Below are positions 35,766 to 45,075 of a stretch of 64,000 nt of DNA, in pieces. The translations under genes were made by a program, and so were the position numbers. Source of the stretch: JBGPEQ01 sp050180895. GTDB lineage: Bacteria > Pseudomonadota > Alphaproteobacteria > Dongiales > Dongiaceae. The DNA lies in the NCBI GenBank assembly GCA_050180895.1, contig JBFXDS010000005.1, positions 124,001-188,000 on the forward strand. Reading direction: 5' to 3'. Under the pieces are notes generated by a model, which worked only from the letters and a program-made list of their open reading frames with translations, was not told the origin of the DNA and made no database searches. Position 1 is the stretch's first letter. Each line of letters starts with the position of its first letter.

Positions 35766-36308
35766 ATGACAAGACGTCGTTTTCCGCCGCTGACCATGGA
35801 TGCAATGACACCCGAGCAACGGACTGTTGCCGACTGTGCCGTCAGCGGACCGAAGCAGCGGCTTGGTGATTCGTTGAATCTCTGGCTCCGCAGTCCGGGT
35901 GTGGCGGCGCCGGTTCACCAGTTGGGGGAGTATGCCCGCTATTCAAATACGCTGTCGAACCGGCTCAAGGAGCTGGCAATATGTCTGGTGACACGGCACT
36001 GGCAGACGCAATCCACCTGGGACATGCATTACGCCGTAGCAGTGCGCGAAGGAATCGATGCCGCTGCTCTCGACCGTATTGCCGCCGGCGACGAGCCCGC
36101 GGACCTCAGCGGCGACGATCGGATCGTTTATGACTTCGTCGTCTCGTTGCTTGCTGGCGGGAGCATGGCCGATTCCGTCTTTGGCGCGGCGAGGCGCCGC
36201 TTTGGGGAAGCCGTCATGGTCGATCTCATCGGCCTGGTCGGCTACTATTGCTTGGTGTGCCTCAACAAGAACGTCGACATCGTACCGGTTGCTGACGCCG
36301 GCCCCTAA
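35766..36308 (+). CDS. Carboxymuconolactone decarboxylase (CMD)/AhpD-like protein
   Basis: A 180-residue helical protein. LSNRLKELAICLVTRHWQTQSTWDMHYAVAVREGID is the CMD core, and a second helical repeat ends DLIGLVGYYCLVCLNKNV. The usual AhpD CxxC pair is not present in the core (RHWQTQSTWDMH), so peroxidase activity is unlikely and a decarboxylase, isomerase or ring-cleavage accessory role is more plausible. GGAGG lies eight bases before the ATG at 35766. It is the last gene of the SDR-GMC-CMD run. Confidence 0.85.
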   Translation: MTRRRFPPLTMDAMTPEQRTVADCAVSGPKQRLGDSLNLWLRSPGVAAPVHQLGEYARYSNTLSNRLKELAICLVTRHWQTQSTWDMHYAVAVREGIDAAALDRIAAGDEPADLSGDDRIVYDFVVSLLAGGSMADSVFGAARRRFGEAVMVDLIGLVGYYCLVCLNKNVDIVPVADAGP

Positions 36309-36390
36309 GGCTGTCGAGCGTCTGTCGCCTTGGCGCAAGGCAGTGCTGGTTGCGATTTGCAAACACCGCAGGGTCAATTGTTCCAGAGTC

Positions 36391-37180
36391 CCGGCTTAGC
36401 TGACCGATCTACACCTTCCTCAGCCTGATTTCGACCTGCTGCCTTTGAGCGTACTTGATCGTGCGAAAGCGCAGATTGTCGAATGAAATCAAAGAAGGAC
36501 GGGGTTGCGGGGACTCGCAACCGCCGCGGAGTAAGAATCCACGCTCTCTCAGCGATCGATATCGCACTGCACGATCTCGCCGGAAAGCAGCTCGGTGTGC
36601 CGGTCCACCGCCTGATGGGCGGCGCCCGCACCGATCGGCTCGCGCCCTATGCCACCATCTTCGTCGAGCATCGGGCGCAGGCGAGCGTGAGCGAATATGT
36701 CGATGCCGTCGCCGCCAAAGCTGAGCGCGCGCTCGCGCTGGGTTTCCGCGCCCTCAAGGTGGAAATGCTATTGGGAAGCGTCGCGGCGGACGCTCAGATC
36801 GTGGACACAATCCGGAGTATCCGCCGGACGATCGGTCACAGCGTCGTGCTGATGGTGGATTTCGGGTACCGCTGGCGGGACTGGCACGAAGCGCAATGGG
36901 TCCTGACGCGTATTGTGGACTGTGACATCTATTTCGCCGAGGCGACGCTGCAGCACGATCTTCACGGCCATGCGCGGCTGTCGGCTGTCAGTCCAATCCG
37001 CATCTGCGGCGGAGAATGGGCAACCACCCGGTGGGAAGTGCAGGAGTGGATCACGTCGGAAAGGTGGCCGTCGTGCAACCCGACCCGAGCCGCATCGACG
37101 CGCCGATGCCGTTCAGCCCCGCGGCACTTCCGACTACTGCCGCACCGTCCTCGCCGCAGGCGACGCATTTGAAGTGGTAA
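36391..37180 (+). pseudogene. Decayed mandelate racemase/enolase-superfamily gene
   Basis: The central part reads RIHALSAIDIALHDLAGKQLGVPVHRLMGG, the junction of cap and barrel in this superfamily, then GFRALKVEM (the Lys of the barrel) and VLMVDFGYRW (first metal Asp). YFAEATLQHD and IRICGGEW follow. The expected N-terminal cap is missing, and near 37050 the frame shifts: the other frame continues GKVAVVQPDPSRID before decaying. With neither end intact this is a nonfunctional remnant. It abuts the gntR gene end to end. Confidence 0.82.
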
Positions 37181-37181
37181 G

Positions 37182-37874
37182 CTAAGTCTTCGATTCAACG
37201 ATACGACGGCGCAGCGACGTGATGTGCTCATGCGTTGCAGCAACTGCGCGCTCTTTGTCGCCCCGCTTCATCGCAGCGAAGATTGCCTCGTGCTCCGCCT
37301 GAGTGCTTTCGAAGTCTTCTCTCTGCCAAACCCTGAAAAGCCAGATGCGGCCAAGCCGCTCATGCAACAGATTCAGCGTGTCGCGCAGCACACTGTTCCC
37401 GGCAGCCTGTGCGATGGCGGCATGGAAAGCCCGATCCACCTGCATAAACTGTTCCATGGCCTGGGCAGATAGATACCTGCGGCCGCCCTGCAAGAGTCGT
37501 TCCATAGCTTCGATATCCCTGGGTGCAGCCCGTTCGGCTGCCAATCCGGCACAGTGGGACTCGATAACCCATCTTGCTTCCATGAGTTCAAGGATCTCGT
37601 TCAGTGAGTCAGACCGGACGAACACGCCCTTGCGCGGGACAATCTCCACGAGCCCTTCCAACGCCAGCCGGTGCATTGCTTGATGGACGGGTGAGCGGCC
37701 GATCTTCAGCAGGTGGCAGACCTCGGACTCGTTTATGTACTGGCCCGGGCGAAACTCGAGTGTCATGATCCGCCGCTTTATGGCGGCATAGGCTTGGTCG
37801 GCCAGGGACAGCTTGCGCCTGGGGTCCGATTCCGGAGCCAGGCCGGCCCTTCCACGTTCATTTCTAGCTTTCAT
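37182..37874 (-). CDS. GntR-family regulator, FadR/FCD subgroup
   Basis: A 230-residue repressor. The N-terminal winged helix spans about 15-80 (LADQAYAAIKRRIMTLEFRPGQYINESEVCHLLKIGRSPVHQAMHRLALEGLVEIVPRKGVFV). The all-helical FCD ligand domain includes DRAFHAAIAQAAGNSVL and HEAIFAAMKRGDKERAVAATHEHI, which carry the metal-binding Asp and His residues. FCD regulators sense carboxylates and bind short palindromes. The likely sites are the TGTGATATATCAC palindromes at 38096 and 45076. A GTG start twelve bases upstream (37886) is possible. Confidence 0.93.
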   Translation of the reverse strand: MKARNERGRAGLAPESDPRRKLSLADQAYAAIKRRIMTLEFRPGQYINESEVCHLLKIGRSPVHQAMHRLALEGLVEIVPRKGVFVRSDSLNEILELMEARWVIESHCAGLAAERAAPRDIEAMERLLQGGRRYLSAQAMEQFMQVDRAFHAAIAQAAGNSVLRDTLNLLHERLGRIWLFRVWQREDFESTQAEHEAIFAAMKRGDKERAVAATHEHITSLRRRIVESKT

Positions 37875-38076
37875 GGGCTGGAGCACCGGTATCCGCTTCG
37901 GCGCGATGGGCGGTCATTATCTATTCGTGAAACAAGAAAACAACTGGCAACTGCAGCGCCCGTCGTGCGCCATTGGATGGAACGCGCAAGAACAGCCAAG
38001 ATGCGGCGTGTGGCGCATTCGTGGAGAAAACTCCCGAGGTTGCCCGGCTGAACTGTGGGCGCTCAGCTTTTTGCAG

Positions 38077-38109
38077 TTCGACATCGGATTGGACATGTGA
38101 TATATCACA
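38077..38109 (+). promoter_or_regulatory. Promoter and palindromic operator of the class II aldolase gene
   Basis: The perfect 14-base palindrome TGTGATATATCACA (38096-38109) overlaps a likely -10 ATATAT (38100-38105), 17 bases after TTCGAC (38077-38082). The half-sites are only four bases apart, so it does not fit the six-base spacing of CRP sites. The 37875-38185 interval otherwise holds no supported gene. Confidence 0.75.
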
Positions 38110-38185
38110 GAATCAAGCGAGGGGCGCCAAACGGCTCACCTGCTCTCCGCGGCGCCGGCCAAGGGCAGGACGGGAGAAGATTGAG

Positions 38186-38917
38186 ATGTCGCAAGTGCTT
38201 TCCAAGGCTGCAGGTACCGAGGCACCCGTATTCCGGAGAGAGGTGGCGGAGACGTTGCTGCGTTACGGCCGCATGGTCGTCGACCGGGGCTACATCCACA
38301 ACTCGCTCGGTAACATCGTCATCCGGGTACCCGACCCAGCCTATCCGGACGGCGTCGCCTACACCAAGCACGCCGGCGTCTCGCTCGAGGAAATGACGGT
38401 CGACAACATCGTCATCACTGACATTCCCGAAGGAAAACTGCTGTACGGCACGACCATCACCAGCGTCGGCCACAACCTGAACCGGGAAATTCTCCGGCTG
38501 CGCCCCGACATCAACGCGGTCATCCACGTCCACCACGATGAGACGATCGCATTGCTTGCCTCGGGCATCCTCGACACCATTAAGCCAATTTCCTTGGAGT
38601 ATCCCTACGTCATGGCGAAGTGGGCACATGTCGTCCCGTCGCATCTCGATGTCGAGGAGGACGTGTCGCCGATCAAGGAGTTCATCCAGGATACGAATTC
38701 TGTGGTCATGGCGCGCCATGGCATCACCACGCTGGGGCGACACATCTCGGAAGCCTATCACCGGCTCAACACCATCACTTCGGAAGTGCGGCGAAACGTC
38801 TTGACCGAGATGCTCTGCGCTTTGCGCAACACCAAGGGCGACTACCTCAAGCGTGAGGAAGTGGAGTGGATGCACAAATTCGCCGAAGGGGTCATCTACC
38901 CACGCCCGCCCCACTGA
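38186..38917 (+). CDS. Class II aldolase/adducin-family protein, second type
   Basis: A 243-residue protein of the zinc-dependent class II aldolase family. The ligand motif is INAVIHVHHDETIALL, a later His is in MARHGITTLGRHISEAYHRL, and NSLGNIVIRVPD with YTKHAGVSLEEM form the glycine-rich phosphate or carboxylate loop. It is not closely similar to the aldolase at 17545. It probably performs aldol cleavage or decarboxylation of a product of the HyuAB reaction. The ATG at 38186 follows GGGAGAAGA. It is controlled by the palindrome at 38096 and converges with hyuB. Confidence 0.88.
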   Translation: MSQVLSKAAGTEAPVFRREVAETLLRYGRMVVDRGYIHNSLGNIVIRVPDPAYPDGVAYTKHAGVSLEEMTVDNIVITDIPEGKLLYGTTITSVGHNLNREILRLRPDINAVIHVHHDETIALLASGILDTIKPISLEYPYVMAKWAHVVPSHLDVEEDVSPIKEFIQDTNSVVMARHGITTLGRHISEAYHRLNTITSEVRRNVLTEMLCALRNTKGDYLKREEVEWMHKFAEGVIYPRPPH

Positions 38918-38922
38918 ACGAG

Positions 38923-38969
38923 GCGGGTTGCCGGAGGGCCGCACGGCAATCGTCTCCCCACGGACCCGC
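38923..38969. terminator. Possible bidirectional stem-loop between aldolase and hyuB
   Basis: GCGGGT (38923-38928) pairs with ACCCGC (38964-38969), with an inner TGCCG/CGGCA pair. It occupies the 58-base gap between two converging genes, where a shared terminator would be expected. There is no T-run, so support is moderate. Confidence 0.35.
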
Positions 38970-38975
38970 GCAGGC

Positions 38976-41027
38976 CTATCGTTCAAACGCGGCAAAGTGC
39001 CGGTCATATACTTCGGCGCGGAGCGCCGTCCAGCAGGCGACGACATCGTCGGCTGAGACCGGCGCTTCCCGCCCGGGCGTCGTCAGGCTCGTATAGATGC
39101 GGTTCTTGACCTCGTATCGCATGAGGATGGGCAGACCGCTGAGGACTCCGGACAGCGCCGAGCGGGCATCGAGCGGCCAGAGCCGGTCGAGGGCACGGCG
39201 ATGCTCACCCAAGGCGAACATCTGCTGCTCTTCCGATCCCCGGTCGGCGCGGATGGCGGCGCGCCTTGCACGTGTCGCCTTCTCGTCGACGTCGCCCCGT
39301 CCGTCCAGCACGATGCCGTAGATCGCTTCCGCGGCCCCGGCCGAAACGAAGCCCCGCTCCAGATCGTCGAGCACATGCGCGGGATCGCGCTCCAGCGGAT
39401 CGCCGTATCCCCCGCCGCCCGGCGACTGGAAGCGCACGATGTCACCCGCCTGCAGATGGAGCACGTCAACCTTGCGGACGCTCCTTTCAGCGTTCGTGCC
39501 GGGGTTGACCAGCGTCGAGGCCATGCGCACGCCGGGCAGACCGCCATGCACGCCCCAGGGATCGAACTTGGTCCGGTCGATTCCGCGGGCGATCACCTTC
39601 GCATCCGGCGCCAGGACCTGGAACTCGATGCCGACGCCAAGCCCGCCGCGGAAGCGGCCCGGCCCGCCGGAGTCGCGTGCGAGCCAGAACCGCCGCATCA
39701 GCATGAAGGTCTCTGCTTCGAGGATCTCGGCCGGCGTGTTGCGCAGAAAGCCGAACATGAAATCGACGCCGTCGAAACCGTCGGCCGTCGGTCTGCCGCC
39801 GGAGCCGCCGACGCACGGATTCACGACATTGATGCGTCGGCCGCCGCGCTCGTAGTCGGGTACCGACAACATGACGACCGTCGAAACGCCGGATCCGGCG
39901 GCCGGCACCTTCTCCGGGACCGCTTGGCCGAGCGTGGCCAGGATCAGGTCGATGATCCTCACGCCGGCCAGCGACCGCAGGCCGATGGAAGCGGGAAACA
40001 CCGGGTTCAGCAGGCAGCCCTCGGGCAACTCGACGGAAAGCGCGCGAAAATATCCGGCGTTGGTGGGAATGTCCGGGTCCTGGCTGATGACATAGAGCGC
40101 GAGCCCGGAAATGACCCAGGGATGGACCTTTCCCGCCGTCGGCACGTTGTAGGCGGCGGCCACCTGCGGATCGGTTCCGGTGTAGTCGAGATGAATGTGG
40201 CCGTCCTCCACCGTCATCGTCAGGTTCAGTCGGATCGGAACGTCGGAGATCGTGTCGTCTTCGACGTAGTCGGTGAACCGGTAGGTGCCGGCAGGGATCT
40301 GCCGGAAGATACCGCGCGCCTTGATCTCCGCATACAGCAGCAGGTCGTCTATGACGGTGCTCAGCTTATGTCGCCCGTAGCGCTCCGCGTGCGCCTTGAC
40401 TTTGCGGCTGGCGAGCATCAGCGCGGCACGAACGGCCTGGATGTCGCCCCAGACCTGCTGCGGGATCCGCACATTGTTCTTGATGATGTCGCGGACGTCC
40501 TCGTTCACCTGCCCGCGGCGGTAGAGCTTGACGGGCGGGATGCGAACGCCCTCCTGAAACGTATCAGTCAAGCTCGGCGCGATGCTTCCGGGCACGCTTC
40601 CGCCAATGTCCGAGGAATGGACGAAGCCCCAGGCGAAGCACAAAATTTCTCCGTCGACGAAGATCGGCATCCAGATCGTCAGATCCGGAACGTGCGTGCA
40701 GCCCGCCTTGCTGAGGAACGGATCGTTGGTCATGACGATGTCGCCATCGTGATACTTCGGGATCGCGCGGATACAATCCGCGAAGGGCAATCCCAGAAGC
40801 ACGCTCGCCCCCAGCGTCCGGGGATAGGCGAAGAACTCGCCATTCACCGTCGCGAGCGCGACGCCGAAATCCTGCGTTTCACGGACGAAGGTGGTGTGCG
40901 CCGTGCGGGCGAGAGTCACACCCATCTGTTCGACGATGGCGCCGAACATCTTGGCGAACACTTCGATTTCGATCGCGTCGGTGCTCAGGGCGGCGATATC
41001 ATCGGATTTGGCTGTCAACGGGGTCAC
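38976..41027 (-). CDS. Hydantoinase B/oxoprolinase family protein (HyuB)
   Basis: A 683-residue subunit of the usual 570-700 range. Family landmarks are IEVFAKMFGAIVEQMGVTLARTAHTTFVRETQDFGVAL near the N-terminus, YHDGDIVMTNDPFLSKAGCTHVPDLTIWMPIF, the Ser-rich FAWGFVHSSDIGGSVPGSI, and the Gly-rich C-terminus GDIVRFQSPGGGGYGDPLERDP. With HyuA it makes an ATP-dependent amidase or carboxylase acting on cyclic imides, 5-oxoproline or carbonyl compounds; the exact reaction cannot be told from sequence. The start is GTG with AGGGAG directly upstream. It follows hyuA by 24 bases. Confidence 0.92.
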   Translation of the reverse strand: MTPLTAKSDDIAALSTDAIEIEVFAKMFGAIVEQMGVTLARTAHTTFVRETQDFGVALATVNGEFFAYPRTLGASVLLGLPFADCIRAIPKYHDGDIVMTNDPFLSKAGCTHVPDLTIWMPIFVDGEILCFAWGFVHSSDIGGSVPGSIAPSLTDTFQEGVRIPPVKLYRRGQVNEDVRDIIKNNVRIPQQVWGDIQAVRAALMLASRKVKAHAERYGRHKLSTVIDDLLLYAEIKARGIFRQIPAGTYRFTDYVEDDTISDVPIRLNLTMTVEDGHIHLDYTGTDPQVAAAYNVPTAGKVHPWVISGLALYVISQDPDIPTNAGYFRALSVELPEGCLLNPVFPASIGLRSLAGVRIIDLILATLGQAVPEKVPAAGSGVSTVVMLSVPDYERGGRRINVVNPCVGGSGGRPTADGFDGVDFMFGFLRNTPAEILEAETFMLMRRFWLARDSGGPGRFRGGLGVGIEFQVLAPDAKVIARGIDRTKFDPWGVHGGLPGVRMASTLVNPGTNAERSVRKVDVLHLQAGDIVRFQSPGGGGYGDPLERDPAHVLDDLERGFVSAGAAEAIYGIVLDGRGDVDEKATRARRAAIRADRGSEEQQMFALGEHRRALDRLWPLDARSALSGVLSGLPILMRYEVKNRIYTSLTTPGREAPVSADDVVACWTALRAEVYDRHFAAFER

Positions 41028-41051
41028 GCTCCCTGTTCGAAGCTGGTGGAC

Positions 41052-43103
41052 TCAGTTTCGCGTCAATCGGGCGAAGCCGAATTCGTCGATCACGCCCGTC
41101 CAGCCATCGTGCACGAATATGGTCGTGTCGTCCTGGTCTACCAGGCATGGCCCGGCGAAGGCATCGCCTGCAACGAATTGCGATCGGAGGAAGATCGGTA
41201 GCGGCCGCCGCCTGCCGTCGATGAATACTGGCCGTTTCTTGACCGCTCGCAGCGGACCGTCTCTCGTCGCAGCGATCAGCGGCAACGCCGGCTTGCCGGT
41301 ATGTCCGACCAGCGTCAGCCGCGCGTTGATGAAATCGACGGGGATCGTCGCGTCGGAGAGGCCGTAGAGCGCGCCGTATCGTTCATGGAAGGCGTTGGCG
41401 AACGAGCCGGAATCAGGTGCGGCGAGAAGCTCGTCGGTCAGCAGTACGTCGATGTCGAACCCCTGACCCTGGTAGCGCATATCCGCCGAGCGGAGCGCCG
41501 TTAAGCGCTCGATATACGGTGCCTCCCGCCGCAGCAGCTCCGTTCCTTTCGCCTCGGCCGCGGCAAACCACTCAGTCACCCCGGCCAGATCGATCTCGGC
41601 AAGAGGCTTGTGAAACGTCTGCACATGATCGACTCGGAAGTCGGCGAGAAGCGACCCCCAGGCGCAAAACGTGCCCGGCGAAAGAGGGATCAGAATCTTC
41701 CGCAGACCCAGCGTCTCGGCCAGGGCGCAGGCGTGGGTTGGGCCGGCACCGCCATAGGCGAGCAGAGTAAAGCCACGCAAGTCGAGCCCCTTGTGCGCCT
41801 CGACCCGGCCGATTCCGACCATGAGGTTCGAGGTGGCGACGCGCAGCACCCCGGCCGCCAGTTCGTCGGGGGTGTAGGAGGTGCCGTGAGCCAGCGCCGC
41901 GTAGGCGGCCTGCGCGAGATCCGGCTTGATGGTCAGGCGCCCGCCGAGAAAGGCCGTCGGTTCGATGACCCCGGTCACGACATAGGCGTCCGTAACGGTT
42001 GGAATGGCGCCGCCGCGTCCATAGCAGGCCGGTCCGGGATCGGCGCCGGCGCTTTCCGGGCCCACCTTCAGGACGCCGAGATTGTCGAGCCGGGCGATCG
42101 AGCCGCCGCCCGCGCCAACCGAGACGACATCGACGGCGGGAAAGATGACCGGGAAGTCGCCGATCTGGGTTTCCGTCGAGTAGGGAATCTGCGCGCCGGT
42201 CAGCGCCGCGACCTCCGTGCTGGTGCCGCCCATGTCGAAAGCGATCATTTCCTCGATGCCGCATATCTTCGCCACATGTGCCGAGGCGATGATCCCGGCC
42301 GCCGGCCCCGACAGCAGCGTCGTACCCGGACGCAGCTTCGCCAGCGAGGCGGGAAGCATGCCGCCGTTCGACGTTGTGACGTTGAGGGGGGCCGTCATGC
42401 CCGTCTTGGAGAGATTGGTTTGGAGCGAGTTGAGGTATTTCGAAATGATGGGCGCGACGTAGGCGTTCATGACGGTCACCATCGCCCGCTCGTACTCGCG
42501 GATCTCCGGCCATGTCTCCGAAGAAAGCCAGACCGACAGGCCTGGATGGGAGCGGCGGATGAACTCAGCCGTCGCTATCTCGTGCGCGGGATTCTTGAAG
42601 GCGTTGATGAAGCAGACGGCAACCGCGTCGACGCCCAAGCCCGTCAGACGCGTCATCGACTCCGACAGGCTGTCCATGTCCAGCGGCGTCTCGACGCGGC
42701 CGTCGCTGCGCATGCGTTCCCTGACCTCGGCCACATAGCGCTTGCGGACCAGCGGCTCGGGCTTCGACGTATAGAGGTTGAACGGGTCCGGCATCTGCAT
42801 GCGGCCCATTTCGATGATGTCGCCGAAGCCGCTGGTCACCAGCAGCCCGACGCGCGCACCGGACCGGGTGAGGATCGAGTTCAGTCCGAGCGTCGCGCCA
42901 TGCACGAAGTTGATGCAGGCCTCGGGCTTGTGGCCACCGGCCTCGAGGATGCCGCGAATTCCTTCGACGACTCCCGCCTCCACCTGCCCCGGCGTCGAGG
43001 CGGTCTTGAAATAGCTGATCTGCCGACTCTCTGTGCCGAAGAGTGTCACGTCGGTGCAAGTTCCGCCGATATCGACGCCAAGCAGATACGTTTCTTCGCT
43101 CAT
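41052..43103 (-). CDS. Hydantoinase A/oxoprolinase family protein (HyuA)
   Basis: A 683-residue partner of HyuB. The N-terminal actin-like ATP site is LLGVDIGGTCTDVTLF, followed by FVHGATLGLNSILTRSGARVGLLVTSGFGDIIEMGR. The second ATP motif is MIAFDMGGTSTEVAAL and the C-terminal region GGAGPTHACALAETLGLRKILIPLSPGTFCAWGSLLADF is a family constant. It phosphorylates the substrate to drive hydrolysis or carboxylation. The ATG at 43103 follows GGAAGGA. It lies downstream of the Dpp-type binding-protein gene on the same strand, 209 bases away. Confidence 0.93.
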   Translation of the reverse strand: MSEETYLLGVDIGGTCTDVTLFGTESRQISYFKTASTPGQVEAGVVEGIRGILEAGGHKPEACINFVHGATLGLNSILTRSGARVGLLVTSGFGDIIEMGRMQMPDPFNLYTSKPEPLVRKRYVAEVRERMRSDGRVETPLDMDSLSESMTRLTGLGVDAVAVCFINAFKNPAHEIATAEFIRRSHPGLSVWLSSETWPEIREYERAMVTVMNAYVAPIISKYLNSLQTNLSKTGMTAPLNVTTSNGGMLPASLAKLRPGTTLLSGPAAGIIASAHVAKICGIEEMIAFDMGGTSTEVAALTGAQIPYSTETQIGDFPVIFPAVDVVSVGAGGGSIARLDNLGVLKVGPESAGADPGPACYGRGGAIPTVTDAYVVTGVIEPTAFLGGRLTIKPDLAQAAYAALAHGTSYTPDELAAGVLRVATSNLMVGIGRVEAHKGLDLRGFTLLAYGGAGPTHACALAETLGLRKILIPLSPGTFCAWGSLLADFRVDHVQTFHKPLAEIDLAGVTEWFAAAEAKGTELLRREAPYIERLTALRSADMRYQGQGFDIDVLLTDELLAAPDSGSFANAFHERYGALYGLSDATIPVDFINARLTLVGHTGKPALPLIAATRDGPLRAVKKRPVFIDGRRRPLPIFLRSQFVAGDAFAGPCLVDQDDTTIFVHDGWTGVIDEFGFARLTRN

Positions 43104-43312
43104 GGGTCCTTCCGGCAGCATTGCAATTGCGTCGACGGGTGAGGTAAGGACGTCCGTTGGCGCCGACGCCGGGAACGCGGATCGTTCAACGTCTGCGCAT
43201 CCCCCGGCATTCCAGGACGCAACGTCCGTCGATTCGCGTTGCCGACGGCGAGCGCCGGCAGACGCGGCGTCCGCCGATGCGGCCGGCCGGGATCGCTAGT
43301 CGTCGGGCACCG

Positions 43313-44968
43313 CTAGGCCTGCACCGCGAGTTCATTGGCGAATACGTACAGGGTCGGATGCATCTTAAAGTTTGTCACCCGCTTGTGCATGAACGTGAAG
43401 ATCGACTTCCAGATCGGTTGGATGACAGGTCCGTCCTCCTGCATGATCTTTTCGATGACGGCCATGTGCTCGCGCCGCTTCTCGACATCCACCGTCCCCT
43501 GGGCCTTGCGGAGTGCCGCATCGAAGTCGGCATTCTTGTATTCCGAGTCGTTCCAGGGCGCATCGCTCACATAGGACAGGGCGAGCGCCATCGTGCCGAG
43601 CGGCCGATGCGACCAGCGGGTGATGCCGAATGGCGCCTTGCTCCAGGCCTCGGCATATTGCGAGGCCGGCAGCAGCTTGAGGGAGACACGAATTCCCGCC
43701 TCCTGCCAGTGCTCCACCGTCGCTTCGGCCATCTTGACGAGATAGCCGTACTGCGCCGGTACGTTCAGCTCGAGATCGAGCCCGTTCGGAAACCCGGCCT
43801 CCGCCAGCAGTCGCTTGGCCTCCTCGACGTCGCGCTTGAACGGCGGCAGCTTGGCGTACTCCGGATGGATCGGCGCTACGTGGTGATGCTCGCCTGGATC
43901 GCCGAGTCCCTGAAGGGCGACGGCAACCGCGGCCTCGGGATTGGAGGCACGGCGCAATGCGTTTCGCACGCGCACGTCGCTCCATGGCGCCATAGTCACC
44001 TTGCCGCGTATGAGGCCAGTCGCGCCGGTGGACGCGGTATAGAGGACCAAGTCGGGAATCTGTTTTAGCGCTTCATACTGGGCGGTGTCCGCCTCGTAAG
44101 TGCCGTCGATCTGGCCGGCCGCCAGGGCGCCGATCGCGGCGTTCGGATCGTCGCCGAGATCGACGAATTCAAAGCTCTCGAGATGGGGCCCTTCGCCCCA
44201 ATAGTCGGGCCGCGCCACGAACTTCGCGTTGCGGCGCGGCTGGAACTCGACCAGTTCGAAGGGGCCGGTGCCGTTCGCGCCGGGGCCGAAGATGCCGTTG
44301 CTCTCCGGATCCATCATCGGCAGTCCATAGTGGAAGAGGAACTCCGGGATCGCCAGTTGCGGCGTTTTCAGGTTGAGCCGCACCGTGTGGTCGTCGACCT
44401 TCTCGATCGCATTGGCATCCCACAGCCGCGTATGCTTTTGGCCGTTCTCCTCATACTGCTCGAGCAGTGTTCCGGTGAACAGGCCGACCGTCGAAGAGCC
44501 GTTCGCCTCGTCCAGCGCGAACTGCAGATTCCAGATCAGGTCGTCCGCCGCGAACTTGCGGCCGGAATGGAACTTGACGTCGTCGCGCAACGTCAGCGTC
44601 CAGGACGTCAGATCCTCGTTCGGCGTCCAGCCGGAGAGCAGCGACGGTCGGGTGATGTTGTCGGGGCCTGTTCTCGTCAGGAAATCCAGGACCTGCCGCG
44701 TCAGGTTGCTTCTCTGTGGACTGTCGATCGTGAAGGGCCGCGTGACCTCGTCGATCGGCATGGCGATCCGCAGCGTGCCGCTGGGGCTGCTGGCGGCATG
44801 GGCCGGCCGCGACAGGCCGGACACGACCCGATCCGCAAACGCGTAGGCGGCGGCGGACGACATGCCGAGCATGGTCGCGGTCCATAAGAACTCGCGGCGG
44901 CTCGCCTTGCTCTCTCGCAGCTGCCGCTTCAAAGTCGGAATGTATGGATGCTCTTGATCGCGAATCAT
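43313..44968 (-). CDS. Family 5 extracellular solute-binding protein (Dpp/Opp type)
   Basis: A 551-residue periplasmic receptor. A twin-arginine signal is visible (SRREFLWTATMLGMSSAAAYAFA, about residues 24-46), implying export in folded form. The mature part has TLRIAMPIDEVTRPFTID, LRDDVKFHSGRKFAADDLIWNLQFALD and NGTGPFELVEFQPRRNAKFVARPDYWG, all standard for the SBP_bac_5 family that binds peptides and other polar molecules. It is divergent from the permease genes and shares the operator region at 45076. GGGAGACGGG precedes the ATG at 44968. Confidence 0.93.
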   Translation of the reverse strand: MIRDQEHPYIPTLKRQLRESKASRREFLWTATMLGMSSAAAYAFADRVVSGLSRPAHAASSPSGTLRIAMPIDEVTRPFTIDSPQRSNLTRQVLDFLTRTGPDNITRPSLLSGWTPNEDLTSWTLTLRDDVKFHSGRKFAADDLIWNLQFALDEANGSSTVGLFTGTLLEQYEENGQKHTRLWDANAIEKVDDHTVRLNLKTPQLAIPEFLFHYGLPMMDPESNGIFGPGANGTGPFELVEFQPRRNAKFVARPDYWGEGPHLESFEFVDLGDDPNAAIGALAAGQIDGTYEADTAQYEALKQIPDLVLYTASTGATGLIRGKVTMAPWSDVRVRNALRRASNPEAAVAVALQGLGDPGEHHHVAPIHPEYAKLPPFKRDVEEAKRLLAEAGFPNGLDLELNVPAQYGYLVKMAEATVEHWQEAGIRVSLKLLPASQYAEAWSKAPFGITRWSHRPLGTMALALSYVSDAPWNDSEYKNADFDAALRKAQGTVDVEKRREHMAVIEKIMQEDGPVIQPIWKSIFTFMHKRVTNFKMHPTLYVFANELAVQA

Positions 44969-45075
44969 ATCCCGTCTCCCTGGGCGGGAGCGTTGATTTC
45001 GACCGCCCTGCCTCACGGCCGGTCCTGCTCCCGATGCTTCCGGGGAGGCTAATGCAGCCGGTCTTCTATTGCAAC

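Noticed and set aside
38096..38109. CRP/FNR-type site
   Set aside because: The half-sites TGTGA and TCACA are four bases apart rather than six, and the repeat at 45076 with a nearby FCD regulator fits a GntR operator better.
39201..41201. 666-codon plus-strand frame opposite hyuB
   Set aside because: Shadow of the intact HyuB gene; composition is His/Arg/Asp-rich as expected for an antisense frame.
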